NCBI RefSeq assembly: GCF_000508165.1 | Contig: NZ_AYOZ01000034.1 | Coordinates: 124,001 to 188,000 of the forward strand | Direction of reading: 5' to 3' | DNA length: 64,000 nucleotides | Source of the DNA: Marinomonas profundimaris | GTDB taxonomy: Bacteria > Pseudomonadota > Gammaproteobacteria > Pseudomonadales > Marinomonadaceae | Shown here: positions 26,210-34,631 of the stretch, one piece after another | How the letters are laid out: every line of letters begins with the position of its first letter | Position numbering within the stretch: position 1 is the stretch's first letter | Made by a program: the position numbers and the translations under genes | Notes under the pieces: generated by a model | Databases searched by the model: none | What the model was told of the DNA's origin: nothing | The model's input: the letters and a program-made list of their open reading frames with translations, nothing else

Positions 26210-27919
26210 TCATTTAACCAGCAAGAATAAGATCACCAGAAACAGGCTAAAAGACACGCCTTGCCAGAACATTACAGGGTTACGCTGCATCAAAGGAGGT
26301 CGAGTTCGGTCGAGGAATATTTGATTCGGATGATGTAAGTCGTAGACGAATTCAGAGACTTCTTCGTAGCGCTTTAGCGGGTTGATGTTTAGGGCTTTAT
26401 GCAGTGCGTCATCAATCCACACCGGCAACTCTGAATCTTCGGTAATAACGCTGCGATAGGCTAAGCGTCGTTGGGCGGCCACACTTCGAGCTTGGGCGAT
26501 GTTGGCGCTGTAAGGGAATTGGTTACCAGATAACATTTGATAAGCAATCACGCCGAGCGCGTAAATGTCAGATCGCTCGGTGCCCGCGTGACCAAGAAAA
26601 TATTCTGGTGCAGAATAGCGCATGGTGCCGCGTAAGACTTCTTCATCTTGAGTGTTGGTCACACCGGCAATGTAGGTGGAACCAAAGTCGATGATTTTCA
26701 CGATGTTGTGCTTGTCTATCATGATATTCGCAGGACGAATGTCTTGATGAATCATGGCTTTACGGTGAAAAGCCTGTAGACCATTAGCGATCTGAGCAAT
26801 GATATCGCGGATTTGTTCCAGCGTGGGTTTCGGGTTGTCTATCATCCATTGCGCAAGAGATTGGCCTTCAATGTATTCGGTAACAAGGTAAAGCGATTCC
26901 CGCTGTCTTGGGGGTTCGATGGCTTTGACCACATGTGGATTACTGACACGTTTAGCGATCCAGTCTTCCAGCATGAAATTTTCAAGATAGGATTGGTCGT
27001 CACTCAATTCTGCGGACGGTGTTTTAATCACAACCATGTCATTTGTGTCGAGATCTCGTGCTAAAAACACATGGCTTCGGCTACTCACGTAGATCGAGCG
27101 AATGATGTCGTAGCCTTCAAATTGCATTCTTTCTTTTAATGGCGGCGGTAACGGCAAAAGGCTGACATTGTGCTGAATGTCTTCTATTTGGTAATGGGTG
27201 ACCTCGTCCACTCGAACGATCTGCACACTAAGATTGTCATCGCTGCCCGCGTTTAAGGCTTGCTCTAGAATTTGCTCTGCGGCGCGGTTTAAGTCGCTAG
27301 ATTGCGCGATACACGAGGCTATTTCCTCAGTGGAAAGGAAGTCGTAAATGCCATCCGTCGTCATGACAAAAACATCGCCTCTGGCAATGGGAAAGGTGTG
27401 GTAATCAATCTCCACAACCGGATCGATGCCCAAGGCGCGAGACAAATAACTCTGCGCGGTCGATACGACTCGACGGTGGTCTTTCGTTAATTGTTCTAGC
27501 GTGGTGCCAACAAGTCGGTATATTCGGCTGTCACCGGAATGAAAAAGGTGCGCACTATTTGAACGAAGCACAAGCGCACTGAACGTACACACGTAACCTT
27601 TGTCTTTATCGAATCGGCTTGGGCCACTTTGTGTTTGCGAGTACAGCACCGCATTGATGGATTTGACCACTTTTTCGGCCGATGTTTTGACCGACCAGGC
27701 TTCTGACGTGCGGTAATAATCCTCTAAGAAACTGGTAACGGCGGTTTCACTTGCGACTTGGCTAACCGGGCTCGAACTAATGCCATCGGCAATCGCCACG
27801 GCAACACCTCGTGTGGTTAATAGTGGCTCGGCGGGGATGTGGTGCCCTAAGAAATCCTGATTGATGGTTTTTTTGCCTTTACTGGTCGCGCTGCCGATAC
27901 TGACGCTAAGAGCCTTCAT
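26210..27919 (-). CDS. Bifunctional PP2C phosphatase / Ser-Thr protein kinase, membrane-anchored
   Basis: 569-aa fusion. The ATG at 27917-27919 is preferred since GGAAAG precedes it. Residues 1-240 are a PP2C phosphatase with metal-binding Asp22, Asp45-Gly46, HSGDSR 127-132, TTDG 187-190 and SDDN 226-229. Residues 270-535 are a Hanks-type kinase: VIK Lys299, a catalytic loop HQDIRPAN at 391-398 (Gln for Arg and Arg395 in place of the usual Lys), DFG 411-413 and APEY 438-441. A C-terminal helix (about 549-568) anchors it with the enzymes in the cytoplasm. Such fusions occur in nitrate-assimilation loci (PA1782 of Pseudomonas). Here it follows cynS and an FNT channel. Confidence 0.9.
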   Translation of the reverse strand: MKALSVSIGSATSKGKKTINQDFLGHHIPAEPLLTTRGVAVAIADGISSSPVSQVASETAVTSFLEDYYRTSEAWSVKTSAEKVVKSINAVLYSQTQSGPSRFDKDKGYVCTFSALVLRSNSAHLFHSGDSRIYRLVGTTLEQLTKDHRRVVSTAQSYLSRALGIDPVVEIDYHTFPIARGDVFVMTTDGIYDFLSTEEIASCIAQSSDLNRAAEQILEQALNAGSDDNLSVQIVRVDEVTHYQIEDIQHNVSLLPLPPPLKERMQFEGYDIIRSIYVSSRSHVFLARDLDTNDMVVIKTPSAELSDDQSYLENFMLEDWIAKRVSNPHVVKAIEPPRQRESLYLVTEYIEGQSLAQWMIDNPKPTLEQIRDIIAQIANGLQAFHRKAMIHQDIRPANIMIDKHNIVKIIDFGSTYIAGVTNTQDEEVLRGTMRYSAPEYFLGHAGTERSDIYALGVIAYQMLSGNQFPYSANIAQARSVAAQRRLAYRSVITEDSELPVWIDDALHKALNINPLKRYEEVSEFVYDLHHPNQIFLDRTRPPLMQRNPVMFWQGVSFSLFLVILFLLVK

Positions 27920-27973
27920 TCCGCTTTCCTTAATCAAACAACACCCTACAAATTCAAAACAACCTGTAAACAC

Positions 27974-28012
27974 AAAAACTCCGTAGACACGATCGTATCT
28001 ACAGAGTTTTTT
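27974..28012. terminator. Hairpin terminator between the FNT gene and the kinase gene
   Basis: AAAACTC-C-GTAGA and TCTAC-A-GAGTTTT form an interrupted 12-bp stem with T runs on both strands. It lies right after the FNT stop and probably cuts most transcription before the kinase gene, which has about 55 further bases for its own promoter. Confidence 0.8.
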
Positions 28013-28031
28013 AACGCTCAATGAAACCGTA

Positions 28032-28844
28032 TTACGATAGTTTACGTGACGCGGACGTTTTTACGTGCGTCAAATACAATGGCAAGCCGACCAACAACAA
28101 ACCGCCAGCCAGATTACCCAATACAGTTGGAATCTCATTCCATACAAGGTAGTCCATAAAAGTAAATTCACCACCCATAATCATTGAGAATGGGAACAAG
28201 AACATGTTAACGATGGAGTGTTCGAAGCCCATGTAGAAGAACAACATAACGGGCATCCACATGGCGGCCATTTTTGCGCCAGCCGACGTAGAGATCATCG
28301 CGCCAACCACGCCCATAGACACCATCCAGTTACACAACATGCCACGGATGAAAATAGTAAACCAACCCGCTACACCATGAGACTGATAACCCAATGTACG
28401 AGATTCGCCAATCGTGCTTACTTTCGCCGCGATCGCACCACCGTCGGTTGAAAAACCATACGTTAAGATGAAAGACATCATGAAAGCCGTTAATAACGCG
28501 CCCGCAAAGTTGCCGATAAAGACCAATCCCCAGTTTCGCAATACTTGCGCAGGTGTAACACCTGGACGCTTATCAAACAAAGCCAAAGGCACTAAGGTAA
28601 ACACGCCCGTTAACAGGTCAAATTTCATTAAATAAAGCATGATAAAACCAACAGGAAACAGCACCGCACCCAATAATGGATTGCCTGTTTTCGTCGCAAC
28701 TGTGATAGCAAAGATTGCCGCCAACCCTAAAATTGCCCCCGCCATAATCGCTCGAATGAGGGTGTCTTTTGTCGACATGTAGACTTTTTGTTCGCCTGCA
28801 TCGACCATTTTGGTTACGAATTCACTTGGTTCTATATACGCCAT
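28032..28844 (-). CDS. Formate/nitrite transporter (FNT) family channel next to cyanase
   Basis: 270-aa inner-membrane channel of the FocA/NirC family with six helices, forming pentamers that pass small monovalent anions. The start at 28842-28844 follows GAGGG. The central pore histidine is His209 (GFEHSIVNMF) and the omega-loop threonine is Thr79 (FDLLTGVF). The LTG form is closer to NirC than to FocA. It lies 87 bases downstream of cynS on the same strand, so they are probably one operon. That context suggests cyanate, nitrite or bicarbonate as the passenger; which one cannot be read from the sequence. Confidence 0.9.
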   Translation of the reverse strand: MAYIEPSEFVTKMVDAGEQKVYMSTKDTLIRAIMAGAILGLAAIFAITVATKTGNPLLGAVLFPVGFIMLYLMKFDLLTGVFTLVPLALFDKRPGVTPAQVLRNWGLVFIGNFAGALLTAFMMSFILTYGFSTDGGAIAAKVSTIGESRTLGYQSHGVAGWFTIFIRGMLCNWMVSMGVVGAMISTSAGAKMAAMWMPVMLFFYMGFEHSIVNMFLFPFSMIMGGEFTFMDYLVWNEIPTVLGNLAGGLLLVGLPLYLTHVKTSASRKLS

Positions 28845-28931
28845 TTTTACGCCCTCTTCTTTTAAATTGTATGCTTTTTTAATCGCTATTTTGAATAAAT
28901 TCAATCACAGATCAACTATCAAAAATATCTA

Positions 28932-29372
28932 TTACCATGATTTATAAGGTAAAAACTTCCCGTTCAAGGTCAAAACGACACGGTCGCCTTTCGGGTCTTC
29001 TTCTTTTTCTACTTTCATGGAAAAATCGATCGCACTCATGATGCCGTCGCCGAATTTTTCTTGAATGACTTCTTTTAGCGTTGGTCCGTAAACCCCAACC
29101 ACTTCATACAACCGATAGATAAGTGGATCTTGCGGAATCGCCTGATCCCATGTTTTTGTCGGGTATTCCATTAAAACGGCTTTCGCTTCTGCAGGAAGCC
29201 CCAAAAACGTCACCAGCTTTTCAGCGACGTCTTCGGTGCAACTGTTCATCCCTAAACACGCAGACGTTATCCAAACATCGGTCATTCCTGTCGCCTCGGC
29301 GATGGATTCCCAGCTCAAATTCTTTTCTTTTTTGATGGCGAAAATCGCTTCTGTGACATCAATTTTTTTCAT
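28932..29372 (-). CDS. cynS: Cyanate hydratase (cyanase)
   Basis: 146-aa cytoplasmic enzyme, usually a decamer, that converts cyanate and bicarbonate into carbon dioxide and carbamate, which decays to ammonia. The N-terminal helical DNA-binding-like domain (residues 1-75) and the dimer-swapped C-terminal catalytic domain are both complete. Catalytic residues are Arg87, Glu90 and Ser113, with the same spacing as Arg96, Glu99 and Ser122 of E. coli. AGGAG precedes the ATG. No cynT carbonic anhydrase or cynR regulator lies nearby; the FNT channel gene follows instead. It yields ammonia as a nitrogen source and removes toxic cyanate. Confidence 0.96.
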   Translation of the reverse strand: MKKIDVTEAIFAIKKEKNLSWESIAEATGMTDVWITSACLGMNSCTEDVAEKLVTFLGLPAEAKAVLMEYPTKTWDQAIPQDPLIYRLYEVVGVYGPTLKEVIQEKFGDGIMSAIDFSMKVEKEEDPKGDRVVLTLNGKFLPYKSW

Positions 29373-30457
29373 TCGTTTTCTCCTAAAACCTAGGGACGCT
29401 GTAAAAATCCATTACATGAATACGGTAAATTCAATCCCTGAATTAAATGGATAAAAGTCTATAAACAAACACGTTTCGCCAATGACACGATCAATGATGA
29501 AAAATCAAACGACTGTTTAGAAAGAAAAGAAGAGAGAAAAAGAGACACGCCTCCCTAATCAGTTATTTCCTTTCTAAAGGAGCCTGATCGAGTGCTACTA
29601 AAAAGGGTCAGTAGCGGGCGACGATGCCATTTGCTAAGCAGACCGACGTTGGCCAACTTGTTTACGCGTCATGTAAATAGTATTTGCATGACGATAAAAC
29701 TTATTGAGCAAAGATGATGCCAAACAGAAATAGCCTTCGGAATTTTTATTAAATACGATATAAAACAAGAAGAAGACCGTTGATTTTTATGTTCTTTTGC
29801 GTATTTTTATCAAAAATAAAAACGTCCTTGATCAATTCAAATAACAAAACAACGTGTGTGATGACAACAGTGCGCACCAATAACTGGCATCAAGACCTAC
29901 TAACGACCAGAAATAATTCGATGATGATAGATACTGCTGATTAACACCTCAAACTGTTAGCAACGCGATCGTAAACGGCGTCATCCAACGCCCCCCAACT
30001 TTCTTGGAGCAAGCGACACTTCATGCCAATGTTTACTGCTGTCGACGTCATCAAACAATGTTCAAATTTTTTAGATTCATAACGGTCCTGCCTTATCAAT
30101 ATCAACTTGTCGTTTTAAGCGTTCGTTTTATGCAACAACAAAGCTATCGAGCACACTATCGAGCAAACCAAGAAAGGTGCTTTCTTATATCAATTCTTTA
30201 AGAATGCGAGTTATTCAAATCAATAAAAAGATTGGCAGATTTTTTCACACCGATAACCTGTGATTGCTCACAACCCCATGGCTGACACAACGCCAAACCA
30301 TGATTATGAGCCAAAGAAAAAAGAGAAAATGAACGCAAAAAAAAGCCACTTTTCATCTTATATAGAATGAAAAGCGACTTGAATGAGAAGTGAAGAAAAC
30401 TAAGTCACAGTAATCGACCAAGTCCGTGCTCGATAAATAAACGGACCCATTTTGTTC
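29373..30457. other. 1.1-kb gap without a convincing gene; possible structured element
   Basis: No frame here has a good start, ribosome site and protein-like composition. At 29548-29620 the DNA can fold into a three-way junction: CGCC with GGCG as closing stem, ATCAG/CTGAT enclosing TCCTTT-CT-AAAGGA, and GCTACT/AGTAGC. A GTTGGCCAAC palindrome is at 29648-29657, and a 12-bp direct repeat starting CTATCGAGCA is at 30144 and 30156. The part nearest 29373 must hold the cynS promoter and leader. The far end holds the terminator of the neighbouring gene. The rest shows nothing I can name. Confidence 0.5.
30337..30382 (-). terminator. Terminator after the carboxyethylornithine synthase-like gene
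   Basis: On the minus strand AAGTCGCTTTTCAT pairs with ATGAAAAGTGGCTT (two mismatches) and is followed by eight T residues. It lies about 75 bases beyond the stop codon. Confidence 0.8.
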
Positions 30458-31606
30458 TTAAGCATTTATGGTCAAGTAAGGCGGTGTCGTTTCCCTATGC
30501 TGGAAGGATAAAATCAACGGATTCTTAATCACGCCTTCATCTATGTTAATCGCACGACGAATGGTTTCGTTTTGTTGCCAATGTTCACGTCCTTCTAAAA
30601 CGCTTTCTAAGTAAACAATTAAGGCGGCTGAAATAGAGCGTGTTGCACTTTCCCACAAGTAGCTTGGCGTGTGATCAACAGCGTAATAGTCAATGGTGTT
30701 GTACTGAAACATCGGCGCTTGAAAGCTGGTCGGTTTGGCAAAGAAAAAGCCCATACCTTCGTCACAACTGACATCAATGATGAGGCAGTTTGGCTTCAAC
30801 GATGCCGCTTCAGATTCAATAATGAAGTTGGTTGGATGGTCTGTTTCCTGAAAAGTACCATTCACAATAATGTCCGTCTCACTAACCAATTCAGTCAAAG
30901 GTCGAATCGTGCCATCGTGTTCAACAACGACCATGCGAGCTTCCCCTTTTTGGCCTTCGCGTACTTTCACATAATGGCAATCGAGTACTTCTTCACGCAC
31001 TTCATGATCAGGACGCTGAATGCAGATGGTAATGTCACGAAATCCATGGGCTTTTAAAGCATAAATTGCACCGCGACTCACTGCTCCAAAGCTAAAAATA
31101 ACCACCTTGCGTTGGTTACCATAATGGCCGTCGATGCCTTTTAGTTGTAAGGCATGAATGACGGCGCAATAACCCGCCATTTCGTTGTTTTTGTAAAAAG
31201 TGTGACGACCCACTTGCCCTGTTGGCGACCAGACAAACATATCTTCAAAAGCGATTAAGGTGAGTTTACGATCCAGTGCTGCTTGGGTAATTGCACGCTG
31301 TTGAACACAATGAGCATAACCCCACAAAATACCGCCTTCGCGTAGCTCTTCTAAATCGGCCAATACCGGTTTGGCAATAATCACTGCGCCAATGTCCGCT
31401 AAGATCTCGTGTCTCGTGGCTATTCCTCCAGTCTGTGCAGCAATGTCGTCATCACTGATGTTAAACGCCGCGCCGTAGCCTTCTTCAAAGATCAAGCGAT
31501 GGCGAAGGTGTTCAGGAATGCGCACTAGATGCTCTGGATGAATCGGGTAACGTCGCTCGTCTGTTTTTCTAGAGGTACCGATCACGCCGAAAGTTAATTG
31601 ACTCAT
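30458..31606 (-). CDS. N5-(carboxyethyl)ornithine synthase-like / alanine dehydrogenase family protein
   Basis: 382-aa cytoplasmic protein of the alanine dehydrogenase/PNT fold. The N-terminal half carries the family pattern RRYPIHPEHL, IFEEGYGAAFNISDDDI and WGYAHCVQQRAITQAAL. The nucleotide-binding half follows VVIFSFGAVSRGAIYALKAHGF near residues 171-192. Lactococcal Ceo joins pyruvate and ornithine reductively and shares this layout. The present protein is about 70 residues longer, so the substrate may differ. AAAGGA precedes the ATG. It has its own terminator and sits alone. Opine-type or amino-acid dehydrogenase chemistry is likely; the exact reaction is not certain. Confidence 0.7.
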   Translation of the reverse strand: MSQLTFGVIGTSRKTDERRYPIHPEHLVRIPEHLRHRLIFEEGYGAAFNISDDDIAAQTGGIATRHEILADIGAVIIAKPVLADLEELREGGILWGYAHCVQQRAITQAALDRKLTLIAFEDMFVWSPTGQVGRHTFYKNNEMAGYCAVIHALQLKGIDGHYGNQRKVVIFSFGAVSRGAIYALKAHGFRDITICIQRPDHEVREEVLDCHYVKVREGQKGEARMVVVEHDGTIRPLTELVSETDIIVNGTFQETDHPTNFIIESEAASLKPNCLIIDVSCDEGMGFFFAKPTSFQAPMFQYNTIDYYAVDHTPSYLWESATRSISAALIVYLESVLEGREHWQQNETIRRAINIDEGVIKNPLILSFQHRETTPPYLTINA

Positions 31607-31913
31607 ACTGTTTCCTTTAAAAAATAAAACGTGTTTGAGTTCATGAACGCGCGATCAAAACGCCGACAAACTGATTGTAATGCTTCAAGTAGGTTGAAAT
31701 GGTGATGTCATCTATTGATGGATAAAAGATATGAAGTGTTCTGAAAGAAATTCTTAGCGGTAAACGCTAGTCGATCATGACGGGCATGGATCATTGCGGA
31801 GACAAACCACTATAGCACCTAATGTCTAAAGAAAGGCGTTTTATACTGACAACAACTGACATAGGAAGTCGATAAGGTTAATCTGTCTGTCATTTTTTAG
31901 GACGCTAAGTAAG

Positions 31914-33065
31914 ATGCCTGAACCCTTTAAGAACGTATTTACTATTCATGTTATTAAGAACATGGCAGAACACTTTCAGCGCCATTGGCAAGATTTCGAT
32001 AAAACAGGGTTTGTTGCCGTCGCAAGCAATCAACTTGAATCATTAGAGCTTAAAGCCCGTTCACGACAAATCACCGAAGCCATGAGTCATTTTTTACCCG
32101 ACGATTTTGAACAAGCAGGACAGATTCTGCTCGCCAGCTTGGCGCCAGAATCAAAAGAAGAAAGCCCCGAAAGTATTGATGCCAACACGGTGGAAAGCGA
32201 CAACGGCCTTGCAGGCTGGGCCATCATGCCAATGGGCGATTACGTTGGTATTCAGGGCATTGCGCACCATGCGTTTTCAATGTCTATTCTAAAGGCCATG
32301 ACCAGTCGGTTTACGTCTGAGTTCAGTGTTCGCCCTTTTATTTTGGCTGCGCCAGAGCAAACACTGAAGACCCTGAGTACTTGGATTGAGGATGAAAACC
32401 ATCATGTTCGACGCTGGATATCTGAAGGCACGCGCCCTCGTTTGCCTTGGGGTACGCAGTTACCTTGTTTTATTCAGAACCCTGCGCCGGTGATTGAATT
32501 GCTTGAGGTATTAAAAGACGATCCGGAAGAGTACGTGCGTCGATCTGTGGCCAACAACCTAAATGACATAGCAAAAGACCACCCGGATCTTGTGGCAGAC
32601 ATCGCCGAAAAATGGCTGGTCGGCGCCGACACAAACCGCCAAAGGTTGGTTCGTCACGCCTGTCGAACTCTATTGAAACAAGGTAACCAGAAGGTGTTAA
32701 AAGCATTTGGTTACGATACACCGAAGCTAGAAATCGGCGCATTAAGCTTGCTGTCTGATGAAGTGAGGTTACATGGTGAACTGTTGTTCACACTCGACCT
32801 TACCTCTGCCAGTGACCAAGACCAAACGCTAATGATCGATTACGTTATCCATCATCAAAAGAAAAATGGCGCCACCTCACCCAAGGTGTTCAAGTGGAAA
32901 AAGGTGACATTGCCTGCCAAACAATTCATGTCGATGACGAAGAAACACCCATTTAAAGCCATTACAACCAGAGTCTATTATGCCGGCGCGCATGAAGTAG
33001 AAGTTTTGATCAATGGTCAATCCATCACAAAAAAGCGCTTCCATTTGTCGACAAACGAAGAATAA
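31914..33065 (+). CDS. alkC: AlkC-type DNA alkylation-repair glycosylase
   Basis: 383-aa HEAT-like-repeat DNA glycosylase. The N-terminus (PEPFKNVF, then LESLELKARSRQITEAMSHFLP near residues 40-63) and the repeat core (WIEDENHHVRRWISEGTRPRLPWG near 157-180, EEYVRRSVANNLNDIAKDHPD near 203-223) match the AlkC/AlkD superfamily. From about residue 270 a beta-rich domain follows (GELLFTLDLTSASDQDQTLMIDYVIHH). It corresponds to the Ig-like C-terminal domain that distinguishes AlkC from AlkD. AlkC excises 3-methyladenine and 3-methylcytosine without base flipping. It stands alone; the gap of 307 bases upstream shows no other gene. Confidence 0.85.
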   Translation: MPEPFKNVFTIHVIKNMAEHFQRHWQDFDKTGFVAVASNQLESLELKARSRQITEAMSHFLPDDFEQAGQILLASLAPESKEESPESIDANTVESDNGLAGWAIMPMGDYVGIQGIAHHAFSMSILKAMTSRFTSEFSVRPFILAAPEQTLKTLSTWIEDENHHVRRWISEGTRPRLPWGTQLPCFIQNPAPVIELLEVLKDDPEEYVRRSVANNLNDIAKDHPDLVADIAEKWLVGADTNRQRLVRHACRTLLKQGNQKVLKAFGYDTPKLEIGALSLLSDEVRLHGELLFTLDLTSASDQDQTLMIDYVIHHQKKNGATSPKVFKWKKVTLPAKQFMSMTKKHPFKAITTRVYYAGAHEVEVLINGQSITKKRFHLSTNEE

Positions 33066-33081
33066 AACAAAGGCGAACGAA

Positions 33082-34416
33082 TCAGCCGACCATGACTTTA
33101 TTGCGCCCCGCGCCTTTGGCTTCATAGAGTAAAACATCGGCGCGTTTTACAATCTGGCTCTGATCGTCAAAATCCTGATAATCCGTGACACCCAAACTGA
33201 TGGTAAACGGAGGAAGCTTTTCTTCATTCAGCGAGGCAACGCTATGACGCAGTTGTTCTGCCAATTTCGACGCGTCCGCAAGGTTAGTGTCTCTTAGCAA
33301 TACCGCAAACTCTTCACCGCCGATTCTGAATAGACTGTCTGTTTCACGCAGGCGTTTTTGCAATACATTGGCCAGTAATTTGAGCACGTTATCGCCCACA
33401 TCATGGCCGTGAGTGTCGTTTATTTTTTTAAAGTAATCGACATCCAAAATGATCAAACTGAAAGGATGGCCTCGATGTGCTCGCGCCAATTCGTCTTTAA
33501 TCTGCTCATCCCATTTATGGCGGTTAAACACGCCGGTTAGCTTGTCTCGCGTTGCCAACTCGATAAGCTGGGTTTCCACTTCATCACGGTTTTCTTGCTC
33601 CATGGAAATCCGCCCGACCAAGATACTCAAATCCTTTTCCAACTCATCCAATTCATCGGAGCCTTTATAGCGCATGGCATTGTTAGCATCATCTGATGAA
33701 ATGGATCGATGAAGTGTGTCTATTTGGCCTCGTAACGAATGCACTTTTCGACGGAAAGACAGAATCGTATAAAGTGTGAGGTACCCTCCGATGCCGAACG
33801 CAGAGAAGCCCAATATCGCGTTGATGATCATGAAATCGCGCTCTTGTTTTTCGACAGACGCAGAGACCTTAACGGTGAGTTGGTCAATAGTAATAAGCAA
33901 TGCATTGGCTTGATCGTCAAGCAAAGTGTCTTGCTTTTCCAACTCCGCCCATGTTCCTGCGATGTGCTCTCGGCCCTCCTGTAAAAAGCGCGACAAAATA
34001 TTGTCGAAGCCCATTCGATGAAGATGCAGTGCGTTTATTTGCTTGATCAGGGATTGATGTTCTTCCACCTTGATACGAAGACTGCCAAATGTCATACCAG
34101 CATGAAGAATATCGATGGCTTTATCGAGTTGCTCTGAAAATTGTTTGCTAAAATCGCGGAAACCTTGAATGCTTTTCGACTGTAAAACGTGATCGTCAAA
34201 AAACGCTCGACCTTGTAGACGCACACTTTCCATTCGTAAATGTTGTTTCAGCTGGAGTATTTCAATGTCGGCAATCACTTGTGACAGTGGAATATCAATC
34301 TCGGCAACTTCTTGTAGTTCTTTGTATATTTTCTGAGATTGGTACGCAGAATAGAGAATAACCACAAAGAGAAACGACAATAGAACAAAGGATAGACTGC
34401 TGATTTTTCTTGTCAT
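33082..34416 (-). CDS. Membrane-bound diguanylate cyclase (GGDEF)
   Basis: 444-aa inner-membrane enzyme that makes c-di-GMP from two GTP. A first helix (about 8-25) and a second (about 198-220) bracket a helical periplasmic sensor of the four-helix-bundle type. A coiled-coil linker leads into the GGDEF domain from about residue 285. The active site is GGEEF near 365, preceded by RETD five residues earlier, a product-inhibition I-site (RxxD). LDVDYFKKINDTHGH carries the metal-binding Asp. All parts needed for activity are present. It is convergent with alkC. Confidence 0.93.
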   Translation of the reverse strand: MTRKISSLSFVLLSFLFVVILYSAYQSQKIYKELQEVAEIDIPLSQVIADIEILQLKQHLRMESVRLQGRAFFDDHVLQSKSIQGFRDFSKQFSEQLDKAIDILHAGMTFGSLRIKVEEHQSLIKQINALHLHRMGFDNILSRFLQEGREHIAGTWAELEKQDTLLDDQANALLITIDQLTVKVSASVEKQERDFMIINAILGFSAFGIGGYLTLYTILSFRRKVHSLRGQIDTLHRSISSDDANNAMRYKGSDELDELEKDLSILVGRISMEQENRDEVETQLIELATRDKLTGVFNRHKWDEQIKDELARAHRGHPFSLIILDVDYFKKINDTHGHDVGDNVLKLLANVLQKRLRETDSLFRIGGEEFAVLLRDTNLADASKLAEQLRHSVASLNEEKLPPFTISLGVTDYQDFDDQSQIVKRADVLLYEAKGAGRNKVMVG

Positions 34417-34631
34417 AGTGACATTTAACCCATTAAAGAGACAAAACTCTGTTTGATTTCATAAAAACACAGACAAGGTATCTGCTTTTTCTAATACAGA
34501 CACTTTATCATAGACAGGCTTACGGTAGCGCTGGCCACCCCCGTAAAGATTTGCAAAAACAACACAGTACAATAAATAAGCAACTACACTAACTTGTTAT
34601 TATAATCACGACTCAAAGACCCGATACCACG

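Noticed and set aside
29548-29625. Hammerhead-ribozyme-like CTGATCGAG within a three-way junction
   Set aside because: The core needs CUGANGA and a GAAA after stem II. Here an extra C breaks the first element and GAAA is missing.
30004-30201. 65-aa frame in the cynS upstream gap
   Set aside because: No ribosome site, composition unlike neighbouring proteins, and no domain.
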